Source of the DNA: Verrucomicrobiaceae bacterium
Lineage (GTDB): Bacteria > Verrucomicrobiota > Verrucomicrobiia > Verrucomicrobiales > Verrucomicrobiaceae
Direction: 5' to 3'
Length of the DNA: 64,000 nucleotides
Assembly: GCA_024232965.1 (NCBI GenBank)
Contig: JACKQF010000006.1
Span: forward strand, 62,001 to 126,000
The stretch's first letter is position 1. Each line of letters starts with the position of its first letter. The notes below the pieces were generated by a model, which ran no database searches, was not told the DNA's origin, and saw only the letters and a program-made list of their open reading frames with translations. The position numbers were made by a program, and so were the translations under genes. Below, piece after piece: positions 1 to 8,591 of the stretch.

Positions 1-370
1 CTTCAGATCGCAGCCATGTTATCGCGTCTTGGATGTTTCCCAGCCACGTTTGGCATCGGTCAGGATCTAGCGCAGTGCCCGCCGAATCGCCAGTGCCATG
101 GTAGTCAAAACGCATCACCGTATAACCCTCGGCAGCCAGCCTATCAGCAAGGTGCCGTAGCGATCGATGAGAGTGAACTTGTTCATGCCCGACCGGCGAG
201 CAAATCAGCACAGCATGATTGCGCGACGCCACTGCTGCAGTATGCACCCATGCCAGAAGAGATGCTGCACCGCTCTCAAGATACAAAGCAGAACGCTGCA
301 CGCCACCAGCACACGACCCTTCCTCCTGCGCGCACGCAGTGGAATCGACCATTGGTGAGGGAGACATCAT
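1..370 (-). CDS. alpha/beta hydrolase, N-terminal part (cut by left edge)
   Basis: This reading frame was found by translating the minus strand by hand. It starts at one of two adjacent ATG codons (370 or 367), three bases after the stop of the GH2 gene at 374, so it is probably translationally coupled. About 123 residues are visible. After a variable N-terminus there is a strand ending in LICSPVGHE, then RLAAEGYTVMRFDYHGTGDS. That is the strand, oxyanion-loop and helix pattern at the start of serine-aminopeptidase-like (S33) alpha/beta hydrolases, including those linked to exosortase systems. The nucleophile elbow lies outside the window. As the last visible gene of the aminoacyl-carrier-protein operon it could act as a thioesterase or acyl hydrolase, but that is inference. 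Confidence 0.7.
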   Translation of the reverse strand, partial: MMSPSPMVDSTACAQEEGSCAGGVQRSALYLESGAASLLAWVHTAAVASRNHAVLICSPVGHEQVHSHRSLRHLADRLAAEGYTVMRFDYHGTGDSAGTALDPDRCQTWLGNIQDAITWLRSE

Positions 371-373
371 CGT

Positions 374-2908
374 TTACTCTGAAGGTTGCTTCACTTCGAC
401 CGACACCTCCCCAAGCAGGTTCAATGCCTCCACATAAGTGCGAAACTTGTCCGATGGGCCACCCAAGGGCGAAAACGTCACCGTCTTAGACCGCCCCGGT
501 GGAAGGTGGAAGTAATTGTCATCCGGCAGGAACCCCTTCGCTGAAAAACGAACCGCGTGCAGAAGCCGATCCGAGGTCAGCGTGACGCGGAAAGTCCCGT
601 TGCCCATTGCCTCGCCCTCAGTCTGTAGAGCCTCCGCCGTCAATGGCTGAGGCTCAGGATCTTTGCACCGGGTGAGGTGGACCGATTCGCTAATCACCTT
701 GCGCTTTTCGTCCATCCAAGTCGCAACCACCGCATGATGCGTCTGCGGCCCGAACCGATAGGCGTAGTTCACGTCATGAAATGCGCCGATGACTTCATCA
801 GCGCTGATCATCTTCGTGGCGCGAGGCTCCACGACTACTTCAACTTCATGGTGAGCTGTGACGACGTTTGGTTCTCGCAAAAGCTGCACTTCCAGGAAGC
901 CAGTGATGGGTGCAGTCGTTTCATTGATCAAGTGCAGATGCAAACCGTCAAGCCCCTCATCCGTGATCGTCAATTGGCGAGATTGCCACACCCTCTTGAG
1001 TTGGTAATAGGCCGCCTTCGGCATGCCATGGTGATCGACGATGCCCCATCCAGACGCAGCCCACAGATCTTTGAAAAACCACACCAATCCGCCCGCATTG
1101 CGGCTATGCCCACTTCGCCACTCCGCGAACGCACGCGCCATCATCTCCCCGGACACGACGCGACTGAGTTCGAGATATCGCGGCATATCGAAACACCGCA
1201 GGGTCACCGGGTCTGCGCCGAAGACTTCCTCCAAGTAGTGATCACGAACATCCTCGAAATCCCAGCCCGCACCAGTGTCGCGCGGCACGCGCTGCTTCCA
1301 TCGCGGATGATGGGTGACTGGCAACGATCCGCCCATGATTTCATCGATGACTTCAGGTTCGGGAATGTTGGCAAAACCCAGGCATTCCGTGGTGAATTTC
1401 ACATCTGCTTGGCGCAGCTCCCGCATCGGTCTCAAGTAGGCCCCGATGCCGTAGTAATGCGTGATCCCAGAAGCAGCATGGAACGGCAAAACACCACCAC
1501 TCGGAGAAGACGGCACGTAGGCTGTGCCAGGATGGTGCTCCGCACATATGGCTGGCAGACGCTCGCCAAACCAATCGTTGCGCCAAAGTTCGCGAGGCAT
1601 TCCGAGCATCGCCGCTTGTTGCTCGATCTCGCTGCTGCCGCAATACACAGCAACACAGGGATGCTGCGCGAGTCGGTCAAGTTGTTGCCGCGCCTCGATG
1701 GTAATGTTCTCAGAGAAGCCCGCGTCATCCACCGGGTAGTCCATGTTCGCAAACATGAAGTCCTGCCAAACCAGGATTCCCAATTCATCGCAGAGTCGGT
1801 AAAACGCATCCCCCTCATAAGTCATCGTGCCACCAATGCGCACCATGTTCACACCAGCATCACGGGCCAGTGTGAGCTCGTGCCGCAAGGACTCCGGCGC
1901 GCTCGAATGAGTGAAGATATCGCCAATGGTCCAGCAGGCACCGCGACAGTAGATCGCTTCTCCGTTCACACGAAGCGCGAATCCTGGAACGCTCTCGACC
2001 TCAAGTCGGCGAAATCCGACTCGCTCTAAAGCATGCTCGCACAAGCCCGACGCCGTCCTGATTTTGATCCCGCATTCAAGGAGCTGCGGCTGACCGTGAG
2101 TGTGGGGCCACCACAGCGGCGCATTGCGCACTCGCACGGAACCACTCACTCGCACACCTTTGGCTTCGCGAACGATTGCCAGATCCGACTCGCAATCACC
2201 AGCCCAGAGGCTTGCAGATTCAATGGCCGACGACGTTTGAATTTCCGCACTGAAGTTTACGACACCGTCTTCGCCATCCAACGATGTGGTGCGTTGCAGG
2301 TCTCGAATCACCACGGACTGACACTCCAGACGAATCTCTCGCCATGGCCCAATCGCCGGCAGCGGCGGTGTCCAGCCTGGGATTCGACCGAGCAAACTGG
2401 TGCGTTGCCAGCGCAGTTGTTGGTTGCTGATCAGGTTCGTCTTCCAGCGAGGCCGAGGACGCCGTTTTTTCAGGTCTGCGGTCATTGATCGAAAGACCAG
2501 GACCAGTTCGTTCTCTGCCAACAAGGCGGATGCGACATCCACTCGGTAGGTGCGGAACATGTTGTCTGCATTGAGCAGGCCCTCGCCATTGAGCCACACC
2601 TCACTGATACCCGCCAGCCCATCAAAGCAGAGCTCGCATGAGGACGCCTCACTTCGTAATGGCGATTTGAAATCAGCACGGAACCACCAATCGTATGCGT
2701 CAAGATCCACCGGATGCTGATAGTCCCACTTCCCAGCGGCGCGCAACGCAGAGGCCACGGTTCCTGGCACCGCCGCAGGCATCCAATCGGTTTGCAGCCC
2801 CTCCAAACCCGCAGGAGTCGAGACCATTCCCGGCGGCACTGCGCAGCATGACCATGAGGCACCCGAGAACGCCTCGCATGGCTCTGTCAGCAGTGCTGGA
2901 TCTGTCAT
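374..2908 (-). CDS. glycoside hydrolase family 2 protein, beta-mannosidase-like
   Basis: This 844-residue protein has the GH2 layout: an N-terminal jelly-roll (about 40-200, with WFRADF and VWLNGEG), immunoglobulin-like domains, and a TIM barrel from about residue 300 (VGFRRLEVE, then RDAGVNMVRIGG). Glu427 in CGSSE sits where GH2 mannosidases carry the acid/base, and Glu508 in KFTTECLGF sits where the nucleophile is expected, so it is probably an active retaining enzyme on beta-mannosides or a related glycoside. No signal peptide is evident (start MTDPALL), which suggests a cytoplasmic site. It begins 10 bases after the DUF1839 gene and is followed by a hydrolase 3 bases on. A glycosidase inside an aminoacyl-carrier-protein operon suggests that the acceptor or product is a glycoside; that is inference. 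Confidence 0.85.
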   Translation of the reverse strand: MTDPALLTEPCEAFSGASWSCCAVPPGMVSTPAGLEGLQTDWMPAAVPGTVASALRAAGKWDYQHPVDLDAYDWWFRADFKSPLRSEASSCELCFDGLAGISEVWLNGEGLLNADNMFRTYRVDVASALLAENELVLVFRSMTADLKKRRPRPRWKTNLISNQQLRWQRTSLLGRIPGWTPPLPAIGPWREIRLECQSVVIRDLQRTTSLDGEDGVVNFSAEIQTSSAIESASLWAGDCESDLAIVREAKGVRVSGSVRVRNAPLWWPHTHGQPQLLECGIKIRTASGLCEHALERVGFRRLEVESVPGFALRVNGEAIYCRGACWTIGDIFTHSSAPESLRHELTLARDAGVNMVRIGGTMTYEGDAFYRLCDELGILVWQDFMFANMDYPVDDAGFSENITIEARQQLDRLAQHPCVAVYCGSSEIEQQAAMLGMPRELWRNDWFGERLPAICAEHHPGTAYVPSSPSGGVLPFHAASGITHYYGIGAYLRPMRELRQADVKFTTECLGFANIPEPEVIDEIMGGSLPVTHHPRWKQRVPRDTGAGWDFEDVRDHYLEEVFGADPVTLRCFDMPRYLELSRVVSGEMMARAFAEWRSGHSRNAGGLVWFFKDLWAASGWGIVDHHGMPKAAYYQLKRVWQSRQLTITDEGLDGLHLHLINETTAPITGFLEVQLLREPNVVTAHHEVEVVVEPRATKMISADEVIGAFHDVNYAYRFGPQTHHAVVATWMDEKRKVISESVHLTRCKDPEPQPLTAEALQTEGEAMGNGTFRVTLTSDRLLHAVRFSAKGFLPDDNYFHLPPGRSKTVTFSPLGGPSDKFRTYVEALNLLGEVSVEVKQPSE

Positions 2909-2918
2909 AGGGCGGAGT

Positions 2919-3896
2919 TTATGACAAGAATTTGGCTTTCAAATGATCGGTCGCGGTTTCCCAGTGTGCAGCCATTTGGTCGATGGGCGCGAGGTCGATG
3001 GGCTTCTTCCTCGCCATTGCCCGTGCCAGTTGGAACTGCATCGTTTTGGCACTGTTCGCCAGCCATAGCACTGATGTCAGAGGCGTCTCAAGGTCATCAA
3101 TTCCTTGCGACTGCAGCCACTGGAGGTAACGGCCTGCGATTTCGTAACAAGCGCCAAACTGCCGCAGAGTGGCAAAGGAATATTGGTGAAACATCGCCAG
3201 CGGTTCATTCACCAACCAGGTCAGATCAGATTCGAATCGAGCGCGGAATTTCGTGAAGGGATTCTGCTCTGGCAGTCGGCTCAAATGCCGCTTCAAAAGG
3301 GACAGCGAAGCATTCAAGAGCTCGGCCCCTTGCAGCGGTGCGGCAGATCTGCGCTTCACGATTTCACAATACGGCGGAAGGATTGCGGGATTCTTCTCGC
3401 CTCGTAGCTGGAAGACATTCGCAAAATCATCGCCATGCAGATGATAGTAGCCCTGGCCATGAAAGTAGCCGAGACGTTCATTCTCAACATCAATCTCCAC
3501 GATGGCGACCGTCGTTTTGACGTGCTCCATCTGATAGGCACTGCCAGCTGTGTCAGGAAGGTAAAAGGAATCCAGCTCAACAAGCAGAGGCCGCCCCAGC
3601 GATAGCTGCTCTTCCACATGGCACGTCAGTGGCCGCCAGATTGCAAGCTCTTGGACGTCCAGCGAGTAGAGTTCATAGATGTCCTCAAGTTGGTATTTGA
3701 AGAAGGTCCACTGATCCCCTTCAAAGTCGATCCCCAGTGTAAAAGGCAAAGCCGCGATGGGTTCCAGTCCCCAGGCATGGAGGAGTTCAATCCACACATC
3801 GACGTAGCAGTTTGTCTCCGCCCAGTCGCGCTCCTGCACATGGAGACTGTGGCGCTGATAGGTCTGTGGGTCGAGCTTGAGGATCTGATGGATCAT
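2919..3896 (-). CDS. DUF1839 family protein, possible aminoacyl transferase
   Basis: This 325-residue protein resembles the DUF1839 family, which as I recall accompanies amino acid:[carrier protein] ligases. The first half has a papain/C39-like arrangement: Cys30 in NCYVDVW at the start of a helix, His125 in YQMEHVKTT, and an acidic strand IVEID about ten residues later. This recalls BtrH, which transfers an aminoacyl group from a carrier protein to an aminoglycoside in butirosin synthesis. The start codon overlaps the stop of the ligase (ATGA, positions 3893-3896), so the two are coupled. A role in moving the aminoacyl group from the carrier protein to an acceptor is inference. The C-terminal half is helical with no motif I recognise. 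Confidence 0.7.
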   Translation of the reverse strand: MIHQILKLDPQTYQRHSLHVQERDWAETNCYVDVWIELLHAWGLEPIAALPFTLGIDFEGDQWTFFKYQLEDIYELYSLDVQELAIWRPLTCHVEEQLSLGRPLLVELDSFYLPDTAGSAYQMEHVKTTVAIVEIDVENERLGYFHGQGYYHLHGDDFANVFQLRGEKNPAILPPYCEIVKRRSAAPLQGAELLNASLSLLKRHLSRLPEQNPFTKFRARFESDLTWLVNEPLAMFHQYSFATLRQFGACYEIAGRYLQWLQSQGIDDLETPLTSVLWLANSAKTMQFQLARAMARKKPIDLAPIDQMAAHWETATDHLKAKFLS

Positions 3897-4828
3897 AGTC
3901 CCAGGGCGTTTTTTACCTCCGAAGGCCAGTAGTCAGGATCAAGGCCATGATGTTTAAACAGAGCCAACGTGACGCGCTCCAATCCAAAGCCAATGCAGGC
4001 TGAATGGGCCGTTGCGCCATCCGATGACTTGATGTCAAAAGCATTGCCAAAGTAGTCCAAGTGATAGTTCGTCGAGGCAATCGCGGTCGGCTTTTCCTCC
4101 GATGAAACAGCGATGATGATTTCGTGTTTCAGCTCCTGCTCCTTTTGCGCAGAGGCCATCACGCGTCCCGCACGGCCGAAGAAGGGGTCGTTGGCAGGGA
4201 TGATCTCAACATTCAGACCCACCTCATTGAGGATGTCTTTGCCCAGCGCCAACCAAGTGCCGCGATGCTGTAGCGCCTCATCGGGATTGCCCAGCCTGAC
4301 AAACTCGCGCTGCCGAAAGACTTGCGTGCGGCAGGGATCAATGGACGGCTCATGCCGGAACACGGGCGAGCGCAGGTCAAAGGTGCGACCGCCTGCGGGC
4401 AAGGTGCCTGTGGCGGTGGGATACATCTGGTAACAGCAGGCGGGCGTCAGCATCAGCGCACTCGGCGTCAAGTCCTGCGTCCAATCTTCCCCGCGATCCC
4501 GTTTTCCCAGCATCGCCATGTGCTCGCGCTCACGTCCGGTGAAGCTGTGGATGGATCCCATCAGGTCGGGAAAGTTTTCCATCTGCGATGTTTTCAAGTA
4601 GTGTTCCCGGCTTAAAAGACCGGGGAAGCGCATGACCTCTGCCTGTGCGTGTGGAACCCGCCGTGTGGTGAGGAGGTCAAACGACTCCAGCACATGTTCG
4701 AAGACCCCGCTGTAGCCGTACACTCCAGGGACACCCAGCGAAGTCAGCAGACCCGCGTCTGTCAATTCATCAAGAAACGCCTGATAGGCGACGGTGATCG
4801 GCACCGCAGTTGTGGATTCGCAAATCAT
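3893..4828 (-). CDS. amino acid:[carrier protein] ligase (SerRS-like catalytic core)
   Basis: This 311-residue protein resembles the catalytic core of archaeal-type seryl-tRNA synthetase without the N-terminal tRNA-binding arm, as in the Bradyrhizobium amino acid:[carrier protein] ligases. Class II motifs are visible: motif 2 around FRHEPSID and VFRQREFVRLG, and motif 3 at CIGFGLERVTLALF. Cys131 (or Cys132), Glu175 and Cys278 sit where the catalytic zinc ligands are expected. Such enzymes make an aminoacyl-adenylate and load it on the phosphopantetheine arm of a small carrier protein, here most likely the product of 6083-6337. The amino acid cannot be read from sequence; characterised relatives use glycine or alanine. 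The gene starts 3 bases after the flavoprotein stop and overlaps the DUF1839 gene by 4. Confidence 0.85.
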   Translation of the reverse strand: MICESTTAVPITVAYQAFLDELTDAGLLTSLGVPGVYGYSGVFEHVLESFDLLTTRRVPHAQAEVMRFPGLLSREHYLKTSQMENFPDLMGSIHSFTGREREHMAMLGKRDRGEDWTQDLTPSALMLTPACCYQMYPTATGTLPAGGRTFDLRSPVFRHEPSIDPCRTQVFRQREFVRLGNPDEALQHRGTWLALGKDILNEVGLNVEIIPANDPFFGRAGRVMASAQKEQELKHEIIIAVSSEEKPTAIASTNYHLDYFGNAFDIKSSDGATAHSACIGFGLERVTLALFKHHGLDPDYWPSEVKNALGL

Positions 4829-4831
4829 AGA

Positions 4832-6013
4832 TCACTCTCCTTTGTGGACCATCAGCATCGTGGCATTCAGTTTGAGAATGCGGTCGTTGTTCACCATCAG
4901 CGCTGCGCCGTAAGCATCGCGGAGATGGCGTGCGAGGCTGAATTTGGAATCGTTGCGATAGCCTGAGATGCCACAGATCAGCATCGCGCGACCCACTATA
5001 TCCACCAGCAGTTGGGAACACGATAGCTTCAGATTGTTCGTGCGGATGGAGAAGCCAAATTCCTCAAAGGCGCTCGCACAATTGCGGCTGCGCAGTTCAT
5101 CATACTCACGTGCAAGCGCTGTCACATTGTGCCGCATCTCTTGCAGCACCTTGTCCGCCTCCGCCAATCGGATCGCCGAGATGGGGGTCTCCCCCGGAGT
5201 TTTGCGCGCTTCGGCTCTGACAAAAGCCCGCGCATTGTTCACCGCATCCATCGCGATGCCAGACCAAAGAGATCCCCACACAATGTGTGAGTATGGATGC
5301 ATCGTTTGCCCCAAAATATCGCTGAACGGGCCGGGTAAAATTTGCTGCACATGACCGCTGGAAGTCAGCTCAAAGCCAGAACTGCAAGTGCCGCGAAAGC
5401 CCATCGTATCCCAGTTTGAAAGCGGCACCGCCGTGTATTCACCTTTCCGCACCATGACATGGACCTGCTCGTTTGCCGGTGCGTCTGGAGCGCGGCGGCA
5501 GGTCACCAAGATCTCGTCGGCGTGCTCGCCATACGAGATCACCGGGGCCTTTTTCGTCAGAGAGAATGTCTCACCATCGATTTCGACTGCGCAGACGCTG
5601 GACCGCAAGTCACCACCGGTGCCAATCTCTGTTGTGGCAGAAGCCATCAGGCGTTGGTCCGCGACCAACTCCCGCAGGTAATTCCGGAAGTATTCCGAGT
5701 CCTGCACGTGATGCACGACGCAGGCCACCTGGATTTTGTGCATGGCATAGATCATTGCGGATGATCCACAATATTGCCCGAGCACCTCGCAGATCTTGCC
5801 CACCTGAGCCACGTTCAAGCCCATCCCACCATACTCTTCAGGGACATAGGCACTGAGAAGGCGCGCCTCCCGCATGGCGTTGATCGATTCCTCAGGAAAT
5901 CGCGCCTTGGCGTCCACATCCGCCGCGTGAACACGCAGCACGGATTTGCCGATCTCGTGGACTTCTCGCAGCAGACGATCGAAGTCCTCTTTGGGTTTAT
6001 AGGGGGCGGACAT
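4832..6013 (-). CDS. acyl-CoA dehydrogenase-like flavoprotein
   Basis: This is a flavoprotein of the acyl-CoA dehydrogenase fold, 393 residues from the ATG at 6013. An in-frame GTG at 6073 would add 20 Cys/His-rich residues and lie only 9 bases from the carrier-protein gene, so the start is open. The helical N-domain (PEEYGGMGLN), the beta domain (ASATTEIGTGGD, then MGFRGTCSSGF) and the C-terminal bundle are present. Near the C-terminus, where many family members have Tyr-Glu-Gly with the catalytic Glu, the sequence reads RDAYGAALMVNNDRIL, so that base may be missing or moved. This leaves dehydrogenation of an aminoacyl thioester or a flavin N-oxygenase reaction as options. By operon position the substrate is probably the aminoacyl-carrier protein. 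Confidence 0.8.
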   Translation of the reverse strand: MSAPYKPKEDFDRLLREVHEIGKSVLRVHAADVDAKARFPEESINAMREARLLSAYVPEEYGGMGLNVAQVGKICEVLGQYCGSSAMIYAMHKIQVACVVHHVQDSEYFRNYLRELVADQRLMASATTEIGTGGDLRSSVCAVEIDGETFSLTKKAPVISYGEHADEILVTCRRAPDAPANEQVHVMVRKGEYTAVPLSNWDTMGFRGTCSSGFELTSSGHVQQILPGPFSDILGQTMHPYSHIVWGSLWSGIAMDAVNNARAFVRAEARKTPGETPISAIRLAEADKVLQEMRHNVTALAREYDELRSRNCASAFEEFGFSIRTNNLKLSCSQLLVDIVGRAMLICGISGYRNDSKFSLARHLRDAYGAALMVNNDRILKLNATMLMVHKGE

Positions 6014-6082
6014 GCTGGTGGCTAATTGAGGGGGGCATTCGGGCGCCGCGTGTGAATGACAGCAGCCACCCACACGTGACGA

Positions 6083-6337
6083 TTAGGCTGCCAATTGAGT
6101 GACCGCTTCGGCGATCGATTCGATGCTCTTGAAGGTGCGGCGGCCAAGCATGTTCTCGGGGAACTCGATATTGAATTTGTCTTCCAGCGCCAGCATCACG
6201 GCGACCGTGGCCAGGGAGGTCAGCCCAGCTCCGTAGAGGTCCTCTTCCTCGCCAATGGTTTCTGCTGACATGCGGCCGTGCTGGGTAAGGATTTCCCGAA
6301 TTTCGGGAATGAGAATCTTTTGTGAGTCATCACTCAT
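6083..6337 (-). CDS. acyl carrier protein
   Basis: This 84-residue protein is a small acidic helical carrier protein. Ser41 in GAGLTSLATV corresponds to the phosphopantetheine attachment serine of the usual DSL motif, here with Thr in place of Asp. The following helix and LEDKFNIEFPENML fit the second half of the fold. It is the first gene of the minus-strand operon and probably receives the amino acid from the ligase at 3893-4828. It is unlikely to be the fatty-acid AcpP, because the recognition helix differs and fab genes are absent nearby. I could not define a clear promoter in the roughly 200 bases upstream. Confidence 0.88.
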   Translation of the reverse strand: MSDDSQKILIPEIREILTQHGRMSAETIGEEEDLYGAGLTSLATVAVMLALEDKFNIEFPENMLGRRTFKSIESIAEAVTQLAA

Positions 6338-6537
6338 AATGGATAGCGCTACGATTGTTAATGGTTATGGAATTTCACATCGAATCCGCCATTGTCTAGC
6401 CAATTTTATGGTCATTGCAGCCATTCAATCCTGATTCCTGGGCATGCGACCACAACCCATTCCCATCACGGGACTTGGCGGGTCCGTCAGCAGCGAAATG
6501 CAGCCGGTCACCTTGCTGGTTCTTTCCTCCGAACAGC

Positions 6538-7296
6538 CTATTTCTTGGCTTTGCCTTTGCCCTTCGCCGCCGGTTTGGCTTTGACGATTGGGGTTGGCTC
6601 GATTTTTGGCAGGGCGTCGCGCTTCGCTGCCCACGTGGCCTGGGCTTCGGGTTTGATGCTCCAGATCGTAACGTTATCGATTTCAGCCACGCCATCCTTC
6701 GGACCCGCGATGCCGAGCCCGCTCGCTCCGCTCTCGTTGGGTTTTGCGAAGGACTCATGCTTAGCATAAAAGGTAGGGCCGTCCGCGAATTGAACGACGA
6801 CTTCGTCCCCTTTCATCTCCGCCAAGACATGGTACCATTTACCAGACTCTAACTTTAAGTCCTTGGACTCTGCCACCTTCACAGACTCATGATCTGCGAC
6901 CATCTCTGAGCCGTCCTTGGTCAGATGCAGGCGGCACACATGATGCCCGAACTCAATGAAGGGCACGATAGATGTTTCGCCGCCGCCTTCAAAGCGCACC
7001 GAAAACTTCAAGATGAATTGCTGCGGAGTCTTTGGTGCGGAAATACGCGGCTCGTAGCCGAAGTGATCTTTGCGCTTGGCCTGAAACTCTGGCGTGGAGG
7101 GCTTACCCCGCAGCACCCCATCCGCGATCACCCACTGGGTGCCCTGCCGCGCGCCCCACAGAGTTTTGTCCACCGCACCCGCCGTCGCAAAGTCATCCTG
7201 TTGCACGACAACATCAGGCTGCGCCATTAGAGGCTGAAGATCCGCACACTGAGCAGCGGTGGCGGCAACGAGAATGGCAAGGAAGACGTGTTTCAT
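6538..7296 (-). CDS. secreted concanavalin-like (DUF1080-type) domain protein
   Basis: This 252-residue secreted protein has its start set at 7296, giving the signal peptide MKHVFLAILVAATAAQCA; upstream in-frame sequence looks non-coding. The body alternates short beta strands (DDFATA, LWGARQGTQWVIADGVLRG, FILKFSVRFEG, HLTKDG), the pattern of laminin-G or 3-keto-disaccharide-hydrolase (DUF1080) jelly-rolls that are common in PVC bacteria. It ends in a Lys/Ala-rich tail. Substrate is unknown. It follows the NHL-propeller gene on the same strand with a gap of 58 bases, so the two may be co-transcribed. Confidence 0.65.
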   Translation of the reverse strand: MKHVFLAILVAATAAQCADLQPLMAQPDVVVQQDDFATAGAVDKTLWGARQGTQWVIADGVLRGKPSTPEFQAKRKDHFGYEPRISAPKTPQQFILKFSVRFEGGGETSIVPFIEFGHHVCRLHLTKDGSEMVADHESVKVAESKDLKLESGKWYHVLAEMKGDEVVVQFADGPTFYAKHESFAKPNESGASGLGIAGPKDGVAEIDNVTIWSIKPEAQATWAAKRDALPKIEPTPIVKAKPAAKGKGKAKK

Positions 7297-7354
7297 AACA
7301 GGCTCTAACGACGAACCATGCGACAGCTTGCGCTGAATCAAGATGGTGCCGATC

Positions 7355-8350
7355 TCACGGATTCGCCCTCGGCAAAGTGATGCGGTATTTCTGAACGCGG
7401 TGATTGTAGGTATCGATGATGAATAATTCGTTCTTGGAATTGATAGCGATGCCGTGCGGGGCAGAGAACTCCCCGGGGCCGTTCCCTTGTGCATCGCCCA
7501 ATCCACCCAGGTAGCGACCCGCACGTGTGAAGCACTGAACACGACCGCTGACGGCGGTGACCCACAGCCGATCCTCGTTGTCCACACAGATGCCGATGGG
7601 GCCAACAAGATTGGCTTTCATCGCAGCAAACTTGCCCCCGAAACTTCCGGATCTATCCGCAAGATCTCCCCAGGCAAGCACGGGTTTTCCTTCAGCAGTG
7701 AACTCCTGAATGCGACCCACGCTCGCCTCGGTGGTGAAGATGCCGCCCGTATGATCGATAGCGACAAATTGCGGGCCGCCCACCCGCGACTTGGTTGAGA
7801 CGTTGCCACCAAATTGCCCCGGCACGATTCCATACGCACCCCACATGCGAAGGAATTTCCCCTCCAGATCAAACACCTGCACCCGGCGATTGGTCTGGTC
7901 TGCGACAAAAACTTCTCCGCCTGCACTGATCGCCAAGCCACCTGCGAAATCCAGCTGACCTTTCCCCGCCCCGCTTGATCCCCATTCGCGGATAAACGTC
8001 CCTTCAAGCGAATACACGCTGACGCGATCTGGAGTACTTGCCGACGGGAAGTGCGCGATGTAAAGCCGATCCTCGTGCACAGCAATACCACCAGGATTTG
8101 GCAGCACCGGAAAATGGGACAAGAGCCGTCCTTCCCCATCGAAGGACTGTACCCGGTTGTTGTAATGATCCGTGACGAAAATGCGGTCTTCATCGCTGAT
8201 GGCGATCCCAATGGGAATGTGAAACTCCCCAGGCGCAGTCCCCTCTTGGCCCCAGCAACCCACCCACTCCGCTGCGATCTGATAGGGAGTAGCAGCAGCC
8301 GTCAGCGACGTGAAAACAGCAATCAGAATCGAGACGGCGATACGCTCCAT
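7355..8350 (-). CDS. secreted NHL-repeat beta-propeller protein
   Basis: This 331-residue protein is read from the ATG at 8350 with signal peptide MERIAVSILIAVFTSLTAAA (an ATG at 8359 is equally possible). Six NHL-type units are visible, each with a pattern like PxGIAI-x-IFVTD-x-NNRVQ-x-F: examples are IGIAISDEDRIFVTDHYNNR, GLAISAGGEVFVADQTNRR and HGIAINSKNELFIIDTYNHR. A six-bladed propeller is therefore expected, located in the periplasm or outside the cell. NHL propellers bind ligands or act as lyases or lactonases; I see no metal-site residues that decide between these. It probably forms a transcription unit with the DUF1080-type gene downstream. Confidence 0.85.
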   Translation of the reverse strand: MERIAVSILIAVFTSLTAAATPYQIAAEWVGCWGQEGTAPGEFHIPIGIAISDEDRIFVTDHYNNRVQSFDGEGRLLSHFPVLPNPGGIAVHEDRLYIAHFPSASTPDRVSVYSLEGTFIREWGSSGAGKGQLDFAGGLAISAGGEVFVADQTNRRVQVFDLEGKFLRMWGAYGIVPGQFGGNVSTKSRVGGPQFVAIDHTGGIFTTEASVGRIQEFTAEGKPVLAWGDLADRSGSFGGKFAAMKANLVGPIGICVDNEDRLWVTAVSGRVQCFTRAGRYLGGLGDAQGNGPGEFSAPHGIAINSKNELFIIDTYNHRVQKYRITLPRANP

Positions 8351-8591
8351 GGCTGGCATTAACGGCCTACAACACCACATCTTGCGGCAGGCGATATGAC
8401 AGACACCGGGGCTGTTCACGCCTCCAATGGCAGGTCGGTCTATTCGCCCACTACGCCTTTGATGCCTCGCACCTGATTGAAGTGGGTGTCTTCATCCGCT
8501 GCGCTACGACAGGTGCAATCGAGCGAGTTTGGGAGTAGTTTCTCCGTTTTCGTGTAACCTCTGTGACTGCTTTCCCCAGGAAGCTGGTGTC

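Noticed and set aside
677..2029. 450-codon plus-strand frame opposite the GH2 gene
   Set aside because: It lies wholly antisense to a convincing glycosidase with catalytic residues, and has a composition (Arg/His-rich) typical of shadow frames in GC-rich DNA.
8420..8591. Possible RNA gene or leader before the kinase
   Set aside because: No conserved structure was seen, and the only short frames are weak. An AGGAAG stretch near 8578 may be the ribosome-binding site.
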